From contig NZ_CP071796.1 of assembly GCF_017498525.1 (NCBI RefSeq), forward strand, positions 2,728,001 to 2,792,000: DNA of 64,000 bases, read 5' to 3'. Source of the stretch: Ottowia testudinis. Lineage in GTDB: Bacteria; Pseudomonadota; Gammaproteobacteria; Burkholderiales; Burkholderiaceae_C. Of this stretch, positions 27,691 to 35,974 are shown one piece after another. Under the pieces are notes generated by a model. It worked only from the letters and a program-made list of their open reading frames with translations, was not told where the DNA came from and did not search any database. Made by a program: the position numbers and the translations under genes. Every line of letters begins with the position of its first letter. The first letter of the stretch is position 1.

Positions 27691-28914
27691 TTAGGTATGC
27701 GCCAGCGCCTCCACCACCGGCATGCGCGTGGCGCGGCGGGCGATGGCGGCGGAGGCGGCCATGGAAATCAGCACCATGGCGAGCAACGTGACGGCATACA
27801 GCCACGGGTCGATGGCGATGTTGAGCGGGTAGCCCACCGACCGCCCCGGCGGCGGCGGCATGTGGACGGGCACCAGCAGCAGCAGCACCGACACGCCCAG
27901 CGCCAGCGCCGCGCCGGCCAGCGCGCCAGCGCCGCCCAGCAGCAGCCCTTCAAGCGCCAGGCTGCGCATCAGTTGCGCGGGCAAAGTGCCCAGCGCGCGC
28001 AGGGTGCCGATTTCGCGCGTGCGCTCAATGATGGCCATCGCCATGGCGTTGGTCACCACAAACACCACGATCACCGCGATGATCAGCCCCAATGCGCCAA
28101 AAATGCGGTTGTACAAGTCGCGCACGCCTTGGTAGAACGGCGCCTGCTGCTCCCAGTTTTGCAGCACCAGCTTGGGCAGTTGGGCGGCGATGCGCGTTTG
28201 CGCGGCGGCGGTGGCGTCCATGCGGTTCAAGAAAATGCCCAGGCTCGACACGCGCGGGCTGCCCAGCAGGCGCTGCGCCAGCGCGACGTCGGTATAGAGC
28301 AGACGCCGGTCAATGTCGGGGATGCCGGTGGAGAAGACACCTTTCACCCGCACGTCGAGCGCGTTCATAGCGCCTTCGGCGGTGCTGGCCAGTAGCGCGA
28401 GGCCGGTGCCGGGCTCGGCTTTCAGGCTGCGCGCCAGGCCTTCGCCCAGCATCACCTCGGGCGCGGTGCTGCCGCTGGCCAGCACCGCGCCCTGCTTCAT
28501 GGTGAGAAATGGGCCTTTGACGGCGAATTCGGCATCGGGATCGACCCCCACGCCCATCATCACGACCGATTTGTCGCCGTTGCTGATGAGGCCGCTGAAC
28601 TCGACCTTGGGCAGCACCTGGCGCACGGCAGCGTCAGTCAGCAGGCCCTGCCGCAGCGCTTCAACACCGTCCAGCCCGTATTGCAAGGGCGTGTCCTCTT
28701 CGCGCTGCCAGAAATCGGGCTTGGCGACGATCAGGTGGCCGGTGGTGCGCGCGGCGGATTCGGCCAGCCCTTGATAGGTGTAGATCGCAAAGCCGCCGGC
28801 CAGCAGAATGGCGGCGGTGCCCAGCGCGGCGATGGCGGCGGTGATCAGCGAACGGCGCCGGTTGCGCAGCGTGTTGTGAAAGGCGAACTTCAGCCAGGTC
28901 AACCCGGTGTTCAT
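27691..28914 (-). CDS. FtsX-like ABC transporter permease (MacB/LolCE type)
   Basis: 407 aa inner-membrane permease with one N-terminal transmembrane helix (LITAAIAALGTAAILLAGGF), a large periplasmic domain (about residues 50-270) and three C-terminal helices (GLIIAVIVVFVVTNAMAMAI, LLLGGAGALAGAALALGVS, AVTLLAMVLISMAAS). Cytoplasmic coupling region ERTREIGTLRALGT is diagnostic of the FtsX fold. MacB/LolCE-type systems do not translocate cargo through the membrane but extract it by mechanotransmission. Its start overlaps the ATPase gene stop (ATGA), showing tight coupling. Confidence 0.88.
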   Translation of the reverse strand: MNTGLTWLKFAFHNTLRNRRRSLITAAIAALGTAAILLAGGFAIYTYQGLAESAARTTGHLIVAKPDFWQREEDTPLQYGLDGVEALRQGLLTDAAVRQVLPKVEFSGLISNGDKSVVMMGVGVDPDAEFAVKGPFLTMKQGAVLASGSTAPEVMLGEGLARSLKAEPGTGLALLASTAEGAMNALDVRVKGVFSTGIPDIDRRLLYTDVALAQRLLGSPRVSSLGIFLNRMDATAAAQTRIAAQLPKLVLQNWEQQAPFYQGVRDLYNRIFGALGLIIAVIVVFVVTNAMAMAIIERTREIGTLRALGTLPAQLMRSLALEGLLLGGAGALAGAALALGVSVLLLLVPVHMPPPPGRSVGYPLNIAIDPWLYAVTLLAMVLISMAASAAIARRATRMPVVEALAHT

Positions 28915-29600
28915 TGAATGCTCCCGTCCAGCAGGTTGATCACGCGGTCGCAGCGGCGCGTCAGGCGCTCGTCGTGCGTGGCGAAGATGAAGGCGGCGCC
29001 GTGCGTGTGGGCGCTGTCCCGCATCAGGTCCAGCACTTGGGTCGCCGTGTGCGAATCCAGGCTCGCCGTGGGCTCGTCGGCAATCACCAGGCGCGGGTGC
29101 TTGATGAGCGCGCGCGCAATCGCCACACGCTGGCGCTGCCCACCCGAGAGCGCGTCGGGCCGGTGCTTTTCATGCTCGGCCAGGCCGACCGCCGCCAGCT
29201 GCTCGGCCACGCGGCGGCGGCGTTCGGACGCGGGCACGCCAGCCAGGAACAGCGGGTAATCGACGTTCTCGGCCACCGTCATCACCGGTACCAGGTTGAA
29301 GTTCTGGAAGATGAAGCCCAGCCCATCGCGCCGCAGCAGCGTGCGCTGGGTTTCATCCAGCCCGGCGATGGCGCGGCCGTTCAGCACCACCTCGCCAGCG
29401 TCAGGCGTGTCGATCAGGCCGCCGATGTTGAGAATGGTGCTTTTGCCGCTGCCCGACGGGCCGGTCAGCGCCAGCAGTTCGCCCGGCGCCACGTCCAGGT
29501 CAACCCCGCGCAGCGCGTGGATGCGGTGCTCGCCCAGTTGGTAGGTTTTGTGGATGCCGCGCAGTTGCAGCGCGCTGGCGGCATGCATGACGGCGCTCAT
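28911..29600 (-). CDS. ABC transporter ATP-binding protein (MacB/LolD type)
   Basis: 229 aa ATPase. Walker A LTGPSGSGKSTILN (about residues 45-58), Q-loop IFQNFNLVPVMTVAENV, signature ALSGGQRQRVAIARAL, Walker B LVIADEPTASLD and H-loop FATHDERL are all intact, so it should hydrolyse ATP. The sequence resembles LolD/MacB ATPases pairing with FtsX-like permeases. The ATG at 29600 overlaps the upstream gene stop by ATGA; a second ATG lies at 29588. It is the energy source for the neighbouring permease. Confidence 0.92.
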   Translation of the reverse strand: MSAVMHAASALQLRGIHKTYQLGEHRIHALRGVDLDVAPGELLALTGPSGSGKSTILNIGGLIDTPDAGEVVLNGRAIAGLDETQRTLLRRDGLGFIFQNFNLVPVMTVAENVDYPLFLAGVPASERRRRVAEQLAAVGLAEHEKHRPDALSGGQRQRVAIARALIKHPRLVIADEPTASLDSHTATQVLDLMRDSAHTHGAAFIFATHDERLTRRCDRVINLLDGSIQ

Positions 29601-30226
29601 TGCGGCAACGCCGCCAGCCGGGCGCGGGCTTGGGACGCTTGGGGCGCATTGCTTTGCGCCACCTGGGTGAGGTAGCGGCGGGCCTCGGCGGGCTGCTCGT
29701 CTTTCAGCGCCTGCTCGGCCGCCAACAGCCAAGCGGCGGCTTGAAACGGCAGCGGCGCCGTCGCCAGCAAGGGGCTGGCCAGCACGTCGGCCAACAGCTT
29801 TTGCCCCCGCTCGCGCCGGTTCATGAAGCCGGGCACGGCCAAAAAAGTGTTGGCAGCCGTCAGCTTGACTTCCAGCACGCCTGGCGTGCCGCGCTGCACG
29901 GGCGCGTTGTGCGTGGCGTTCAGCAGCGCCAGCGCCTTGTCGATCAGTGCCAGGCCGTCTTCGGCATGGCGCATCTTTTGCCACGGCAACCAGGTGTCAC
30001 GTGCCTGCATGGCGGTGGCCGCGCCTTGGTACACCGTCAGCACCGGGTTGCCGGGCTCTTGCGCGCGCAGGCCGGCAAAGGCTTTGACGGCGGACTCGGG
30101 CGCCGCGCGGCCTTGTGCGGCCTGCGTGAATTGGTCAAATGCGGGTTGAAACGCCGTGTCGGGCAGCGCGTGGGCGAGCGAGGTGCAGGCCAGCAAGGCG
30201 GCGGCAAGACGGTGGTGAAAGGTCAT
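29597..30226 (-). CDS. periplasmic TPR-like hypothetical protein at the head of the envelope operon
   Basis: 209 aa. A signal peptide (HHRLAAALLACTSLAHA, cleavage before LPD) is followed by helical repeats reminiscent of TPR arrays (FDQFTQAAQGRAAPESAV, LALIDKALALLNATH, AAWLLAAEQALKDEQPAEAR). No specific family is recognised. The stop overlaps the ATPase start by ATGA, so it is translationally coupled and probably works with the transporter. The ATG at 30226 is chosen because it opens the signal peptide; MDLS four codons earlier is an alternative. Divergent from the retropepsin-like gene. Confidence 0.7.
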   Translation of the reverse strand: MTFHHRLAAALLACTSLAHALPDTAFQPAFDQFTQAAQGRAAPESAVKAFAGLRAQEPGNPVLTVYQGAATAMQARDTWLPWQKMRHAEDGLALIDKALALLNATHNAPVQRGTPGVLEVKLTAANTFLAVPGFMNRRERGQKLLADVLASPLLATAPLPFQAAAWLLAAEQALKDEQPAEARRYLTQVAQSNAPQASQARARLAALPQ

Positions 30227-30386
30227 GCTGAGATCCATGGGATGGAGAATGGATCGCAGCGTAAAAATCGCCGCGCCGTCTGGCACCTGGTTTGCGACGG
30301 AATGCGCCGGCACGGCGCGAAGGCGCGCCGCCAAGGCGCGAACGAGCGCTGAAAACAAGCCCGCGCCGCCGGGCATACTCCGCCGA

Positions 30387-30932
30387 ATGTCCACGCCCGA
30401 CACCGTCCGCAGCCCCGCCAGCACCTTGCGGCGCTCAACCTTGGCCTTGTTGGCCTTCTGGCTGCTGGTGGCGGGCGTGCTGTGGTGGGGCTTTTCGTGG
30501 TGGGACGGCCGCCAGCGCGCGGCGCTGCAGCCGTATCAGGCGACGGACGGCGAGCTGGTCATCCCGCGCGGCCGCGACGGACATTTTTATGTCGATGGCG
30601 AGATCAACCACGTGCCCGTCACCTTTTTGGTCGACACCGGCGCCAGCAGCGTGGCCGTCAGCACCCGCGTGGCGCGCGCCGCGCGGCTGCCCGATGGCCG
30701 CCCGGTCACCGTAAGCACCGCGGGCGGCACCCGCGAAGCCCGGCTGGTGCACGGTGTGCCGATCAAGGCAGGGCCGCTGGCGCGCAACGATGTCAGCGTC
30801 ACCACAGGGCTGGACATGGGCGACGGCAACAGCGCGCTGCTGGGTCAGTCGTTTTTGCGCCATTTCGACGTGCGCATCGAAGGCAACCGGATGGTGCTGC
30901 ACCCTCAAGGCACCAACAACCTACCGCCCTGA
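30387..30932 (+). CDS. retropepsin-like aspartic protease, membrane-anchored
   Basis: 181 aa, clan AA aspartic protease of the bacterial TIGR02281-like group. One transmembrane helix near the N-terminus (LALLAFWLLVAGVLWWGFSWW, about residues 22-42) places the catalytic domain in the periplasm. The active-site triad is VTFLVDTGASSVAVS, preceded by DGHFYVDGEINHVP; LLGQSFLRHFDVRIEGNRMVLHP is the typical C-terminal part. Substrates are unknown. The ATG at 30387 lies in the region divergent from the envelope operon. Downstream, after about 180 bases with no gene, is an IS element. Confidence 0.85.
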   Translation: MSTPDTVRSPASTLRRSTLALLAFWLLVAGVLWWGFSWWDGRQRAALQPYQATDGELVIPRGRDGHFYVDGEINHVPVTFLVDTGASSVAVSTRVARAARLPDGRPVTVSTAGGTREARLVHGVPIKAGPLARNDVSVTTGLDMGDGNSALLGQSFLRHFDVRIEGNRMVLHPQGTNNLPP

Positions 30933-31113
30933 TCGCCGAAGACCAGCTGCGTGCCCGCCGCTCCGTCGGCCGACCCAATTCGCCCCCAGCCCGAAATGCG
31001 CAGCGCCGCCGCCGTGGGCCATGGCATCGGCTGTGCTGCCGCGGGCTTTCGGGACACAAACCGTGCGCTGTGTGCTCGACCCGTGCAGCCCGCACGGCTT
31101 GGAAAAAAGCATT

Positions 31114-32193
31114 AAAAACTGCTTGATTAGCCCCATATCGCAGGTACCCGCTCAGGTGTTCTGATGATGCGCATGGGCTGGGGTTTGGTTGTTGCGGCTG
31201 CGCGCAGCAATCGCATTGGCAATGCCGCCAAGTCATGGCGGCGATTGAATCGATAAGCAAACTCTGCCAGATAGCGCGCGCCATACTTGCTGTGCTTGAT
31301 ACCGTGATACGTCGCGGCCAAGGCCATCTTCACATTGCCCAGCATCGTGTTGACCCACTTGAAGGCGGGCAGTTGAGCGGCCTGACGACCACCGCCGGTG
31401 ACATGCCGCTCGTGGCTGGCGCCCACCTGGCTCACCCGCGCAAAGCAGGCCGTGCCATCAGAGATCACCTGCGCCCCAGCGGCCAGCGCCTTGCCCGCCC
31501 ATTGCTCGATAGCCTCGTTGGTAAAGCCGACTACCGGCGTCAAGCGCATGCGCTGCGGGCGCTGGCGCTCATCGGTCTGCACCGCCGCCACAAACGCCGT
31601 CTTGTTCAGCGCGCCGCGCCCGCCATGGGCGTGACCGGTGCGTTCACCGCCCAGATAGGCATCGTCAATCTCCACGCGCCCGCACAGCGGGCGCGATTCA
31701 TCGCGCATACGCATGACCTCCAGCACCTTGTGCTTAAGCAGCCAGGCAGCCTTGTAGCTCACGCCCAACTGGCGGCGCAGCGCCAGCGCACTGATGCCGT
31801 TCTTGCTCTGGCTGATCAGATACAGCGCCAGGAACCACTTGGGTAAAGGCAAACGGGTGTGCTCAAAGATGGTGCCCGCGGTGACGGAACATTGGTAGTC
31901 GCATGCGGCGCACTGCCACAGACGGCGCCCATGACCATCGCGGGTGCACCAGTGGTGCGCGCCCTCGTAGCGCGGGCAGCGCCAGCCCTGGGGCCAGCGC
32001 GTGACCACCAAGGCGTCCTCGCATTGCTGCTGGCTAGTGTACAAACGCATGAATTCGGGCAAGGACAGGCTGGCCTGAAACTGGATCGGGTTGATGGGCA
32101 TGATGGCCTCAAGCTGGATGCAATCACAGTTGATGGCTATGCACCGGTAAATCAAGGGCAAACCTGAAGTAGAGGGCTAATCAAGAAAAACTG
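31114..32193. mobile_element. complete IS1595-family insertion sequence with 8-bp target duplication
   Basis: The element spans 31122-32185 (1,064 bp). Both ends read inward as CTTGATTAGCCC (12 bp perfect) with further scattered identity (CAGGT at 20-24). It is flanked by perfect direct repeats AAAAACTG at 31114-31121 and 32186-32193, the 8-bp duplication expected for IS1595. The transposase stop codon (31127-31129) lies inside the left inverted repeat. The right flank continues straight into a palindromic repeat, so the element landed at that repeat's A-rich edge. Confidence 0.93.
31127..32101 (-). CDS. IS1595-family transposase
   Basis: 324 aa, apparently intact. The N-terminal zinc-ribbon (CPRYEGAHHWCTRDGHGRRLW with CAACDYQC) is followed by a helix-turn-helix region (ALALRRQLGVSYKAAWLLKH). 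The DDE-type catalytic domain shows VEIDDAYLGGERTGHAHGGRG, VISDGTACFARV, and FKWVNTMLGNVKMALAATYHGI with KYGARYLAEFAYRFNRRHD near the C-terminus, all family features. The ATG at 32101 (MPINPIQFQASL) matches usual IS1595 starts better than a longer frame reaching outside the element. Intact ends and duplication suggest a recent insertion. Confidence 0.92.
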   Translation of the reverse strand: MPINPIQFQASLSLPEFMRLYTSQQQCEDALVVTRWPQGWRCPRYEGAHHWCTRDGHGRRLWQCAACDYQCSVTAGTIFEHTRLPLPKWFLALYLISQSKNGISALALRRQLGVSYKAAWLLKHKVLEVMRMRDESRPLCGRVEIDDAYLGGERTGHAHGGRGALNKTAFVAAVQTDERQRPQRMRLTPVVGFTNEAIEQWAGKALAAGAQVISDGTACFARVSQVGASHERHVTGGGRQAAQLPAFKWVNTMLGNVKMALAATYHGIKHSKYGARYLAEFAYRFNRRHDLAALPMRLLRAAATTKPQPMRIIRTPERVPAIWG

Positions 32194-32237
32194 CCTCCAG
32201 CGCTTTATCAGCGAGCGCATGCAGCTATTAAATTAGG
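32186..32237. repeat. Comamonadaceae-type palindromic repeat flanking the IS, copy 9
   Basis: AAAAACTGCCTCCAGCGCTTT, spacer, AGCGAGCGCATGCAGCTATTA. Its first eight bases are the IS target duplication. Confidence 0.75.
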
Positions 32238-32257
32238 AGTCCACCGCCCTAGCCCGG

Positions 32258-32500
32258 TTATTTCATCGTGGCGACGTTCAGCGCGCCCTGCAACAGGATG
32301 CGCTGGATGTCGGGTGTTTTTGCAAGATCCAAATTGGATTGGCCATCAAAACGGTGCTTCAGGAGGGAAACGTCCCGCAAAAACAGGGGTACGGTGAAAT
32401 ATCCGGGATAGTGCCGCCGATGACCCACCAGCCGCTGCCGGGCGGTTGCTCCGCCATCTGGGCCATGCCCCAGCTCTGCGCGCACCTGTGTTGACGCCAC
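32258..32500 (-). CDS. short orphan reading frame, possible gene remnant
   Basis: An 80-codon frame from a GTG at 32500 ends LLKHRFDGQSNLDLAKTPD then IQRILLQGALNVATMK. The composition looks protein-like, but there is no RBS, no recognised family and the frame is open further upstream through an unrelated gene. It may be the 3' end of a gene truncated near the IS, or chance. The rest of 32238-32530 shows nothing else. Confidence 0.3.
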   Translation of the reverse strand: MASTQVRAELGHGPDGGATARQRLVGHRRHYPGYFTVPLFLRDVSLLKHRFDGQSNLDLAKTPDIQRILLQGALNVATMK

Positions 32501-32534
32501 CGTAACAGCGCGCTGCCGCAAACCCAAAAAGAAA

Positions 32535-32555
32535 AGCCCGCTAAAAAAGCGGGCT
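32535..32555 (-). terminator. Rho-independent terminator of the PxPVYV-repeat protein gene
   Basis: AGCCCGCT / AGCGGGCT stem with a five-A loop; on the minus strand it is followed by TTTCTTTTT. About 75 bases after the stop codon of the gene at 32632-32991. Confidence 0.85.
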
Positions 32556-32631
32556 GCTGAAGGGTGGTCACCTTGGAGACGCCGGCCTGGGCACTGGTGG
32601 CCTGTTTTCCGGCGAGGAACCTGGTATTTGT

Positions 32632-32991
32632 TTAGCGCCAACGACCGTAGCCATGACCGCGATGGTGCCCGTGGCCACGGTAGCCCGGAGGCCCGTAGTG
32701 ATAAGACCCTGGGTACACCACGCGCGGCGGCTCGTAATAAACGGGCTGTGGCACATATACCGGACGCGGCCGCACGTACACCGGCTGCGGCTGAACGTAA
32801 ACAGGGGCTGGCTCGTAATAGACCGGCGCCGGCGAGTAGTACGTTGGGGCGTTGCCGACGCCCACCGACACCCCGGGCGAGCCGATGCCCACCGACCAGT
32901 ACACGTCGTTGCGGGCCTGCGCCGCACCCGCCAGGCCCAAACCGCCAGCGGCCAACAGGCCAATGGCCATCATGTGCTGCATCGTTTTCAT
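32632..32991 (-). CDS. secreted Pro/Tyr/Val-repeat protein (PxPVYV repeats)
   Basis: 119 aa. Signal peptide (MAIGLLAAGGLGLAGAAQA, cleavage before RND), then DVYWSVGIGSPGVSVGVGNA. A repeat region follows: APVYYEPAPVYVQPQPVYV continues with RPRPVYVPQPVYYEPP, then a Gly/His/Arg-rich tail (YGPPGYRGHGHHRGHGYGR). Such proteins are common and uncharacterised in Burkholderiales envelopes; the His-rich tail could bind metal. AAGGAG lies nine bases before the ATG at 32991. It has its own terminator and so appears monocistronic. Confidence 0.85.
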   Translation of the reverse strand: MKTMQHMMAIGLLAAGGLGLAGAAQARNDVYWSVGIGSPGVSVGVGNAPTYYSPAPVYYEPAPVYVQPQPVYVRPRPVYVPQPVYYEPPRVVYPGSYHYGPPGYRGHGHHRGHGYGRWR

Positions 32992-33233
32992 GATCTTCAA
33001 CTCCTTGTCTGCGGCCCGCCCCGAACAACCGAACGCGGCCATGGTGCAGATTAAACGAAGCAAAACCCTCTTGCGACCACATCGCTTGCGTGAAAACCGT
33101 ATCCAGGCGTAACGCGGCGCAGCAAAATCAAGGGTTTACGTGAGTGCAGGGACACATTTCAACCCAAGCGCACCCACTTGGGGCGGCTCGCATCAGCGCG
33201 TGACGTGGCGGGGCACCGACCTAGAATCGGGCC

Positions 33234-35123
33234 ATGTCTTCCCCCGCCAAAAACACCCCGGCCGCCGCGCCCGAAGCCCCCAGCCACTTCATCCGCCAGG
33301 CCATCGAACACGACCTTGATCAGGGCACTTACGCCAGCCGCCAGTGGGGCGGCCAGCCCGGCGACGGCCCCAGCCACGCCGCCGGCGAACCCGACCCGGC
33401 CAAGGTGCGCACCCGCTTTCCGCCCGAGCCCAACGGCTATCTGCACATCGGCCACGCCAAGAGCATCTGGCTGAACTTCAGCCTGGCCGAGGAGTACGGC
33501 GGCGTGTGCCACCTGCGCTTTGACGACACCAACCCCGAGAAAGAAGAGCAGGAATACGTCGACAGCATCCGCGAAACCGTGCGCTGGCTCGGCTGGGACC
33601 ACCACTTTGCCGACGACCCCGTGCGCCCCGGCATCCGCCAGCCGCACGAATACTTCGCCAGCGACTACTTCGACTTCATGTACCGCGCGGCCGAGTACCT
33701 GATCGAGGCCGGCCACGCCTACGTCGACGAGCAGACCGCTGAACAAATGCGCGCCAACCGCGGCGACTTTGGCACGCCAGGCGTCAACAGCCCCTTTCGC
33801 GACCGCTCGCCTGACGAAAATTTGAAGCGCTTTCGCGAAATGCGCGATGGCCAGCACCCCGACGGTGCCATGGTGCTGCGGGCAAAAATCGACATGGCCA
33901 GCCCCAACATCAACATGCGCGACCCGGCCATCTACCGCATCCGCCACGCCACGCACCACAACACGGGCGACAAGTGGTGCATCTACCCCATGTACACCTA
34001 CGCGCACCCCATCGAGGACGCGCTGGAGCAGATCACCCACAGCATCTGCACGCTGGAGTTTGAAGACCAGCGCCCGTTCTACGACTGGCTGCTGGAGCGG
34101 CTGAGCGAACCGCGCCTGCTGCCGGACGGACACGTCGTGGCCGGCCTTCTGAATGCGCCGCCGCCGCGCCAGTACGAATTTGGCCGCCTGAACGTGGGCC
34201 ACGTCATCACCAGCAAACGCAAGCTGCGCCAGTTGGTGGAAGAAGGCCACGTCACCGGCTGGGACGACCCGCGCATGCCCACCCTGGCCGGCCTACGCCG
34301 CCGCGGCTACACGCCCGAGGCGCTGCGCCTGTTTGCCGAGCGCTCAGGCGTCACCAAAAACGGGGATGCCTGGACCGACTACGCCGCGCTCGACGCCGCC
34401 CTGCGCGACACGCTCGACCCGCAAGCTGCGCGCGCCATGGCCGTGCTGGAGCCCATCAAGCTGGTGATTGAAAACTGGGCCGAGGTGTTTGGCAGCGACA
34501 GCCACCTAGAGCCGTGCGAAGCCCCCGTCCACCCGCACCACCCTGAAATGGGCCAACGCCAGTTCAACCTGGGGCGCGAGGTGTGGATTGAGCGCAGCGA
34601 CTACGAAGACACGCCGCCCAAGGGCTTCTTCCGCCTGTTCCCCCCCAGCGTTGACACCAGCGGCAACGCGGTGCCAGGAAGCAAGGTGCGGCTGAAATAC
34701 GGTTACGTCATCGAATGCACCGGCGCTATTAAAAATGAAGCAGGAAACATAGAGAAAATCTGGACGAAGTTGATAAAAGACACCAAATCTGGCACCGCAG
34801 GCGCTGACAGCGTCAAAGTCAAAGGCGTCATCACCTGGGTCAGCGCCGCCGACGGCCTGCCCGCCACTGTCAACCTTTACGACCGGCTGTTCATCGAAGA
34901 ACAGCCCGACGCCGGTGGAAGGGACTTTCTCACCGTGCTCAATCCCAACAGCCTGAACACCGTGCAGGCCGTCGTCGAGCCGTCACTCGCCAGCGCGCAG
35001 CCCGAGGATCGCTTTCAGTTCGAGCGGCACGGCTTCTTCGTGGCCGACCGGCGCGATCACCAAGCCGGCGGCAAGCTGGTGTTCAACCGCATCGCGGGCT
35101 TGAAGGATTCGTGGGGAAAGTAA
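33234..35123 (+). CDS. glnS: glutaminyl-tRNA synthetase
   Basis: 629 aa class I synthetase charging tRNA-Gln. The HIGH motif is PPEPNGYLHIGHAKSIWLNF, the KMSKS-like motif VITSKRKLRQL, and the tRNA-acceptor-binding region LRFDDTNPEKEEQEYVDSI is present. The anticodon-binding beta-barrels end QPEDRFQFERHGFFVADRR and LKDSWGK. A short A/T-rich patch (about 34721-34790; GAIKNEAGNIEKIW) differs in base use from the rest but stays in register. Most striking is that a diverged duplicate of its last 53 codons occurs downstream at 35975-36133. The zeta-like kinase gene starts within its final codons. Confidence 0.95.
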   Translation: MSSPAKNTPAAAPEAPSHFIRQAIEHDLDQGTYASRQWGGQPGDGPSHAAGEPDPAKVRTRFPPEPNGYLHIGHAKSIWLNFSLAEEYGGVCHLRFDDTNPEKEEQEYVDSIRETVRWLGWDHHFADDPVRPGIRQPHEYFASDYFDFMYRAAEYLIEAGHAYVDEQTAEQMRANRGDFGTPGVNSPFRDRSPDENLKRFREMRDGQHPDGAMVLRAKIDMASPNINMRDPAIYRIRHATHHNTGDKWCIYPMYTYAHPIEDALEQITHSICTLEFEDQRPFYDWLLERLSEPRLLPDGHVVAGLLNAPPPRQYEFGRLNVGHVITSKRKLRQLVEEGHVTGWDDPRMPTLAGLRRRGYTPEALRLFAERSGVTKNGDAWTDYAALDAALRDTLDPQAARAMAVLEPIKLVIENWAEVFGSDSHLEPCEAPVHPHHPEMGQRQFNLGREVWIERSDYEDTPPKGFFRLFPPSVDTSGNAVPGSKVRLKYGYVIECTGAIKNEAGNIEKIWTKLIKDTKSGTAGADSVKVKGVITWVSAADGLPATVNLYDRLFIEEQPDAGGRDFLTVLNPNSLNTVQAVVEPSLASAQPEDRFQFERHGFFVADRRDHQAGGKLVFNRIAGLKDSWGK

Positions 35124-35725
35124 GCTCAACCGATATCGATGACGCACCGCGCGTCGTCATCTTTGCCGGCCCCAATGGCGCTGGCAAATCCACCCATGCC
35201 GATGCCATTCTCCAAGCCATGGGCATCGCCACCTTCGTCAACGCCGACTACATCGCCCGTGGCCTGGCCGGCGCCCATACCGAAACAGTGAACATCACTG
35301 CCGGCCGAATCATGTTGCGGCGGCTTCACGAACTTGCCGCTGCGCGAGAAGACTTTGCCTTCGAATCCACCCTCGCCAGCCGCAGCTTCGCGCCCTTTTT
35401 GCGCAGTCTGAAGGCGGTCGGCTACCGCGTCGCCATTTACTACTTCTCACTCGCCAACACCCAGTTGGCGGTCCGCCGCGTCAAATTGCGCGTCAAACTG
35501 GGAGGCCATGACGTGCCAGCCGACATCGTCCGCCGCCGGTTCGCCCGCAGCCGCGCCAACTTTTTTGCACTTTATGCGCCGCTGGCCGATGATTGGGCCG
35601 TGTTCGACAACTCACACGCGGGCAACGCCCGCCTGATCGCCGAATGCCACCAACAGCAAATGCAAATCAAGGATGCATCGACATGGATCCGAATCAACCC
35701 CGAGTCCGCAGCACCGAAAGCCTGA
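35111..35725 (+). CDS. zeta-toxin-like P-loop kinase
   Basis: 204 aa from a GTG at 35111, overlapping the end of glnS by 13 bases; GAAGGA lies just upstream but is tightly spaced. Walker A is VVIFAGPNGAGKST (residues 15-28). FVNADYIARGLAG and ITAGRIMLRRLHELAAAREDFAFESTLAS (in two parts) match zeta-toxin/AAA-like proteins, which phosphorylate UDP-N-acetylglucosamine or related substrates; VRRRFARSRANFFALYAPLADDW is the usual C-terminal region. No epsilon-type antitoxin is recognised upstream; a small gene overlaps its 3' end. It lies between glnS and a displaced glnS 3' fragment, indicating arrival by recombination. It could be a non-toxic housekeeping kinase of the same family. Confidence 0.82.
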   Translation: MGKVSSTDIDDAPRVVIFAGPNGAGKSTHADAILQAMGIATFVNADYIARGLAGAHTETVNITAGRIMLRRLHELAAAREDFAFESTLASRSFAPFLRSLKAVGYRVAIYYFSLANTQLAVRRVKLRVKLGGHDVPADIVRRRFARSRANFFALYAPLADDWAVFDNSHAGNARLIAECHQQQMQIKDASTWIRINPESAAPKA

Positions 35726-35868
35726 TCCTGCGGCCCAGACAACTCAGGGCCGCACTGCGCAAATCCGCCGATCGCGCGCAGCGACTGGCCGACGCATTCG
35801 GGCAGCCAGTGCCCACAGTGGCGGCCGCTCCACGCAAAACCACGTCCAAAGTGCCCACGAAACGCTGA
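35683..35868 (+). CDS. small basic protein overlapping the zeta-like gene; possible partner
   Basis: 61 aa. The ATG at 35683 has AAGGA nine bases upstream and overlaps the zeta-like gene by 43 bases in another frame. The centre looks helical and charged (STESLILRPRQLRAALRKSAD and RAQRLADAFGQ); the tail is Lys/Thr-rich. No family recognised. The overlap and order suggest co-translation, so an antitoxin or accessory role is a reasonable but unproven guess. Confidence 0.55.
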   Translation: MDPNQPRVRSTESLILRPRQLRAALRKSADRAQRLADAFGQPVPTVAAAPRKTTSKVPTKR

Positions 35869-35912
35869 TACGGGTAACGCGATTTGCTCCTTCGCTTCAA
35901 CCTCCACCACTC

Positions 35913-35973
35913 GGGGAAATTCGAATCTGACCCCAATTTCCCCCCAATTTCCCCAATTTCCACCCCAATTTCC
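35913..35973. repeat. CCCCAATTT repeat block at the left border of the SIR2 module
   Basis: GGGGAAATTCGAATCTGACC continuing CCAATTTCC (35913-35940) is the inverted counterpart of a sequence at 38863-38896. It merges into further tandem units, so CCCCAATTT occurs at 35931, 35942, 35951 and 35963. It ends directly at the glnS 3' remnant. Confidence 0.75.
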
Positions 35974-35974
35974 G

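Noticed and set aside
34721-34790. A/T-rich patch in glnS as a possible repeat insertion
   Set aside because: Codons stay in register with a loop normally present in the anticodon-binding domain and only part resembles the repeat.
35931-35973. CCCCAATTT tandem units as a CRISPR-like array
   Set aside because: Units are under 15 bp with almost no spacers; no cas genes.
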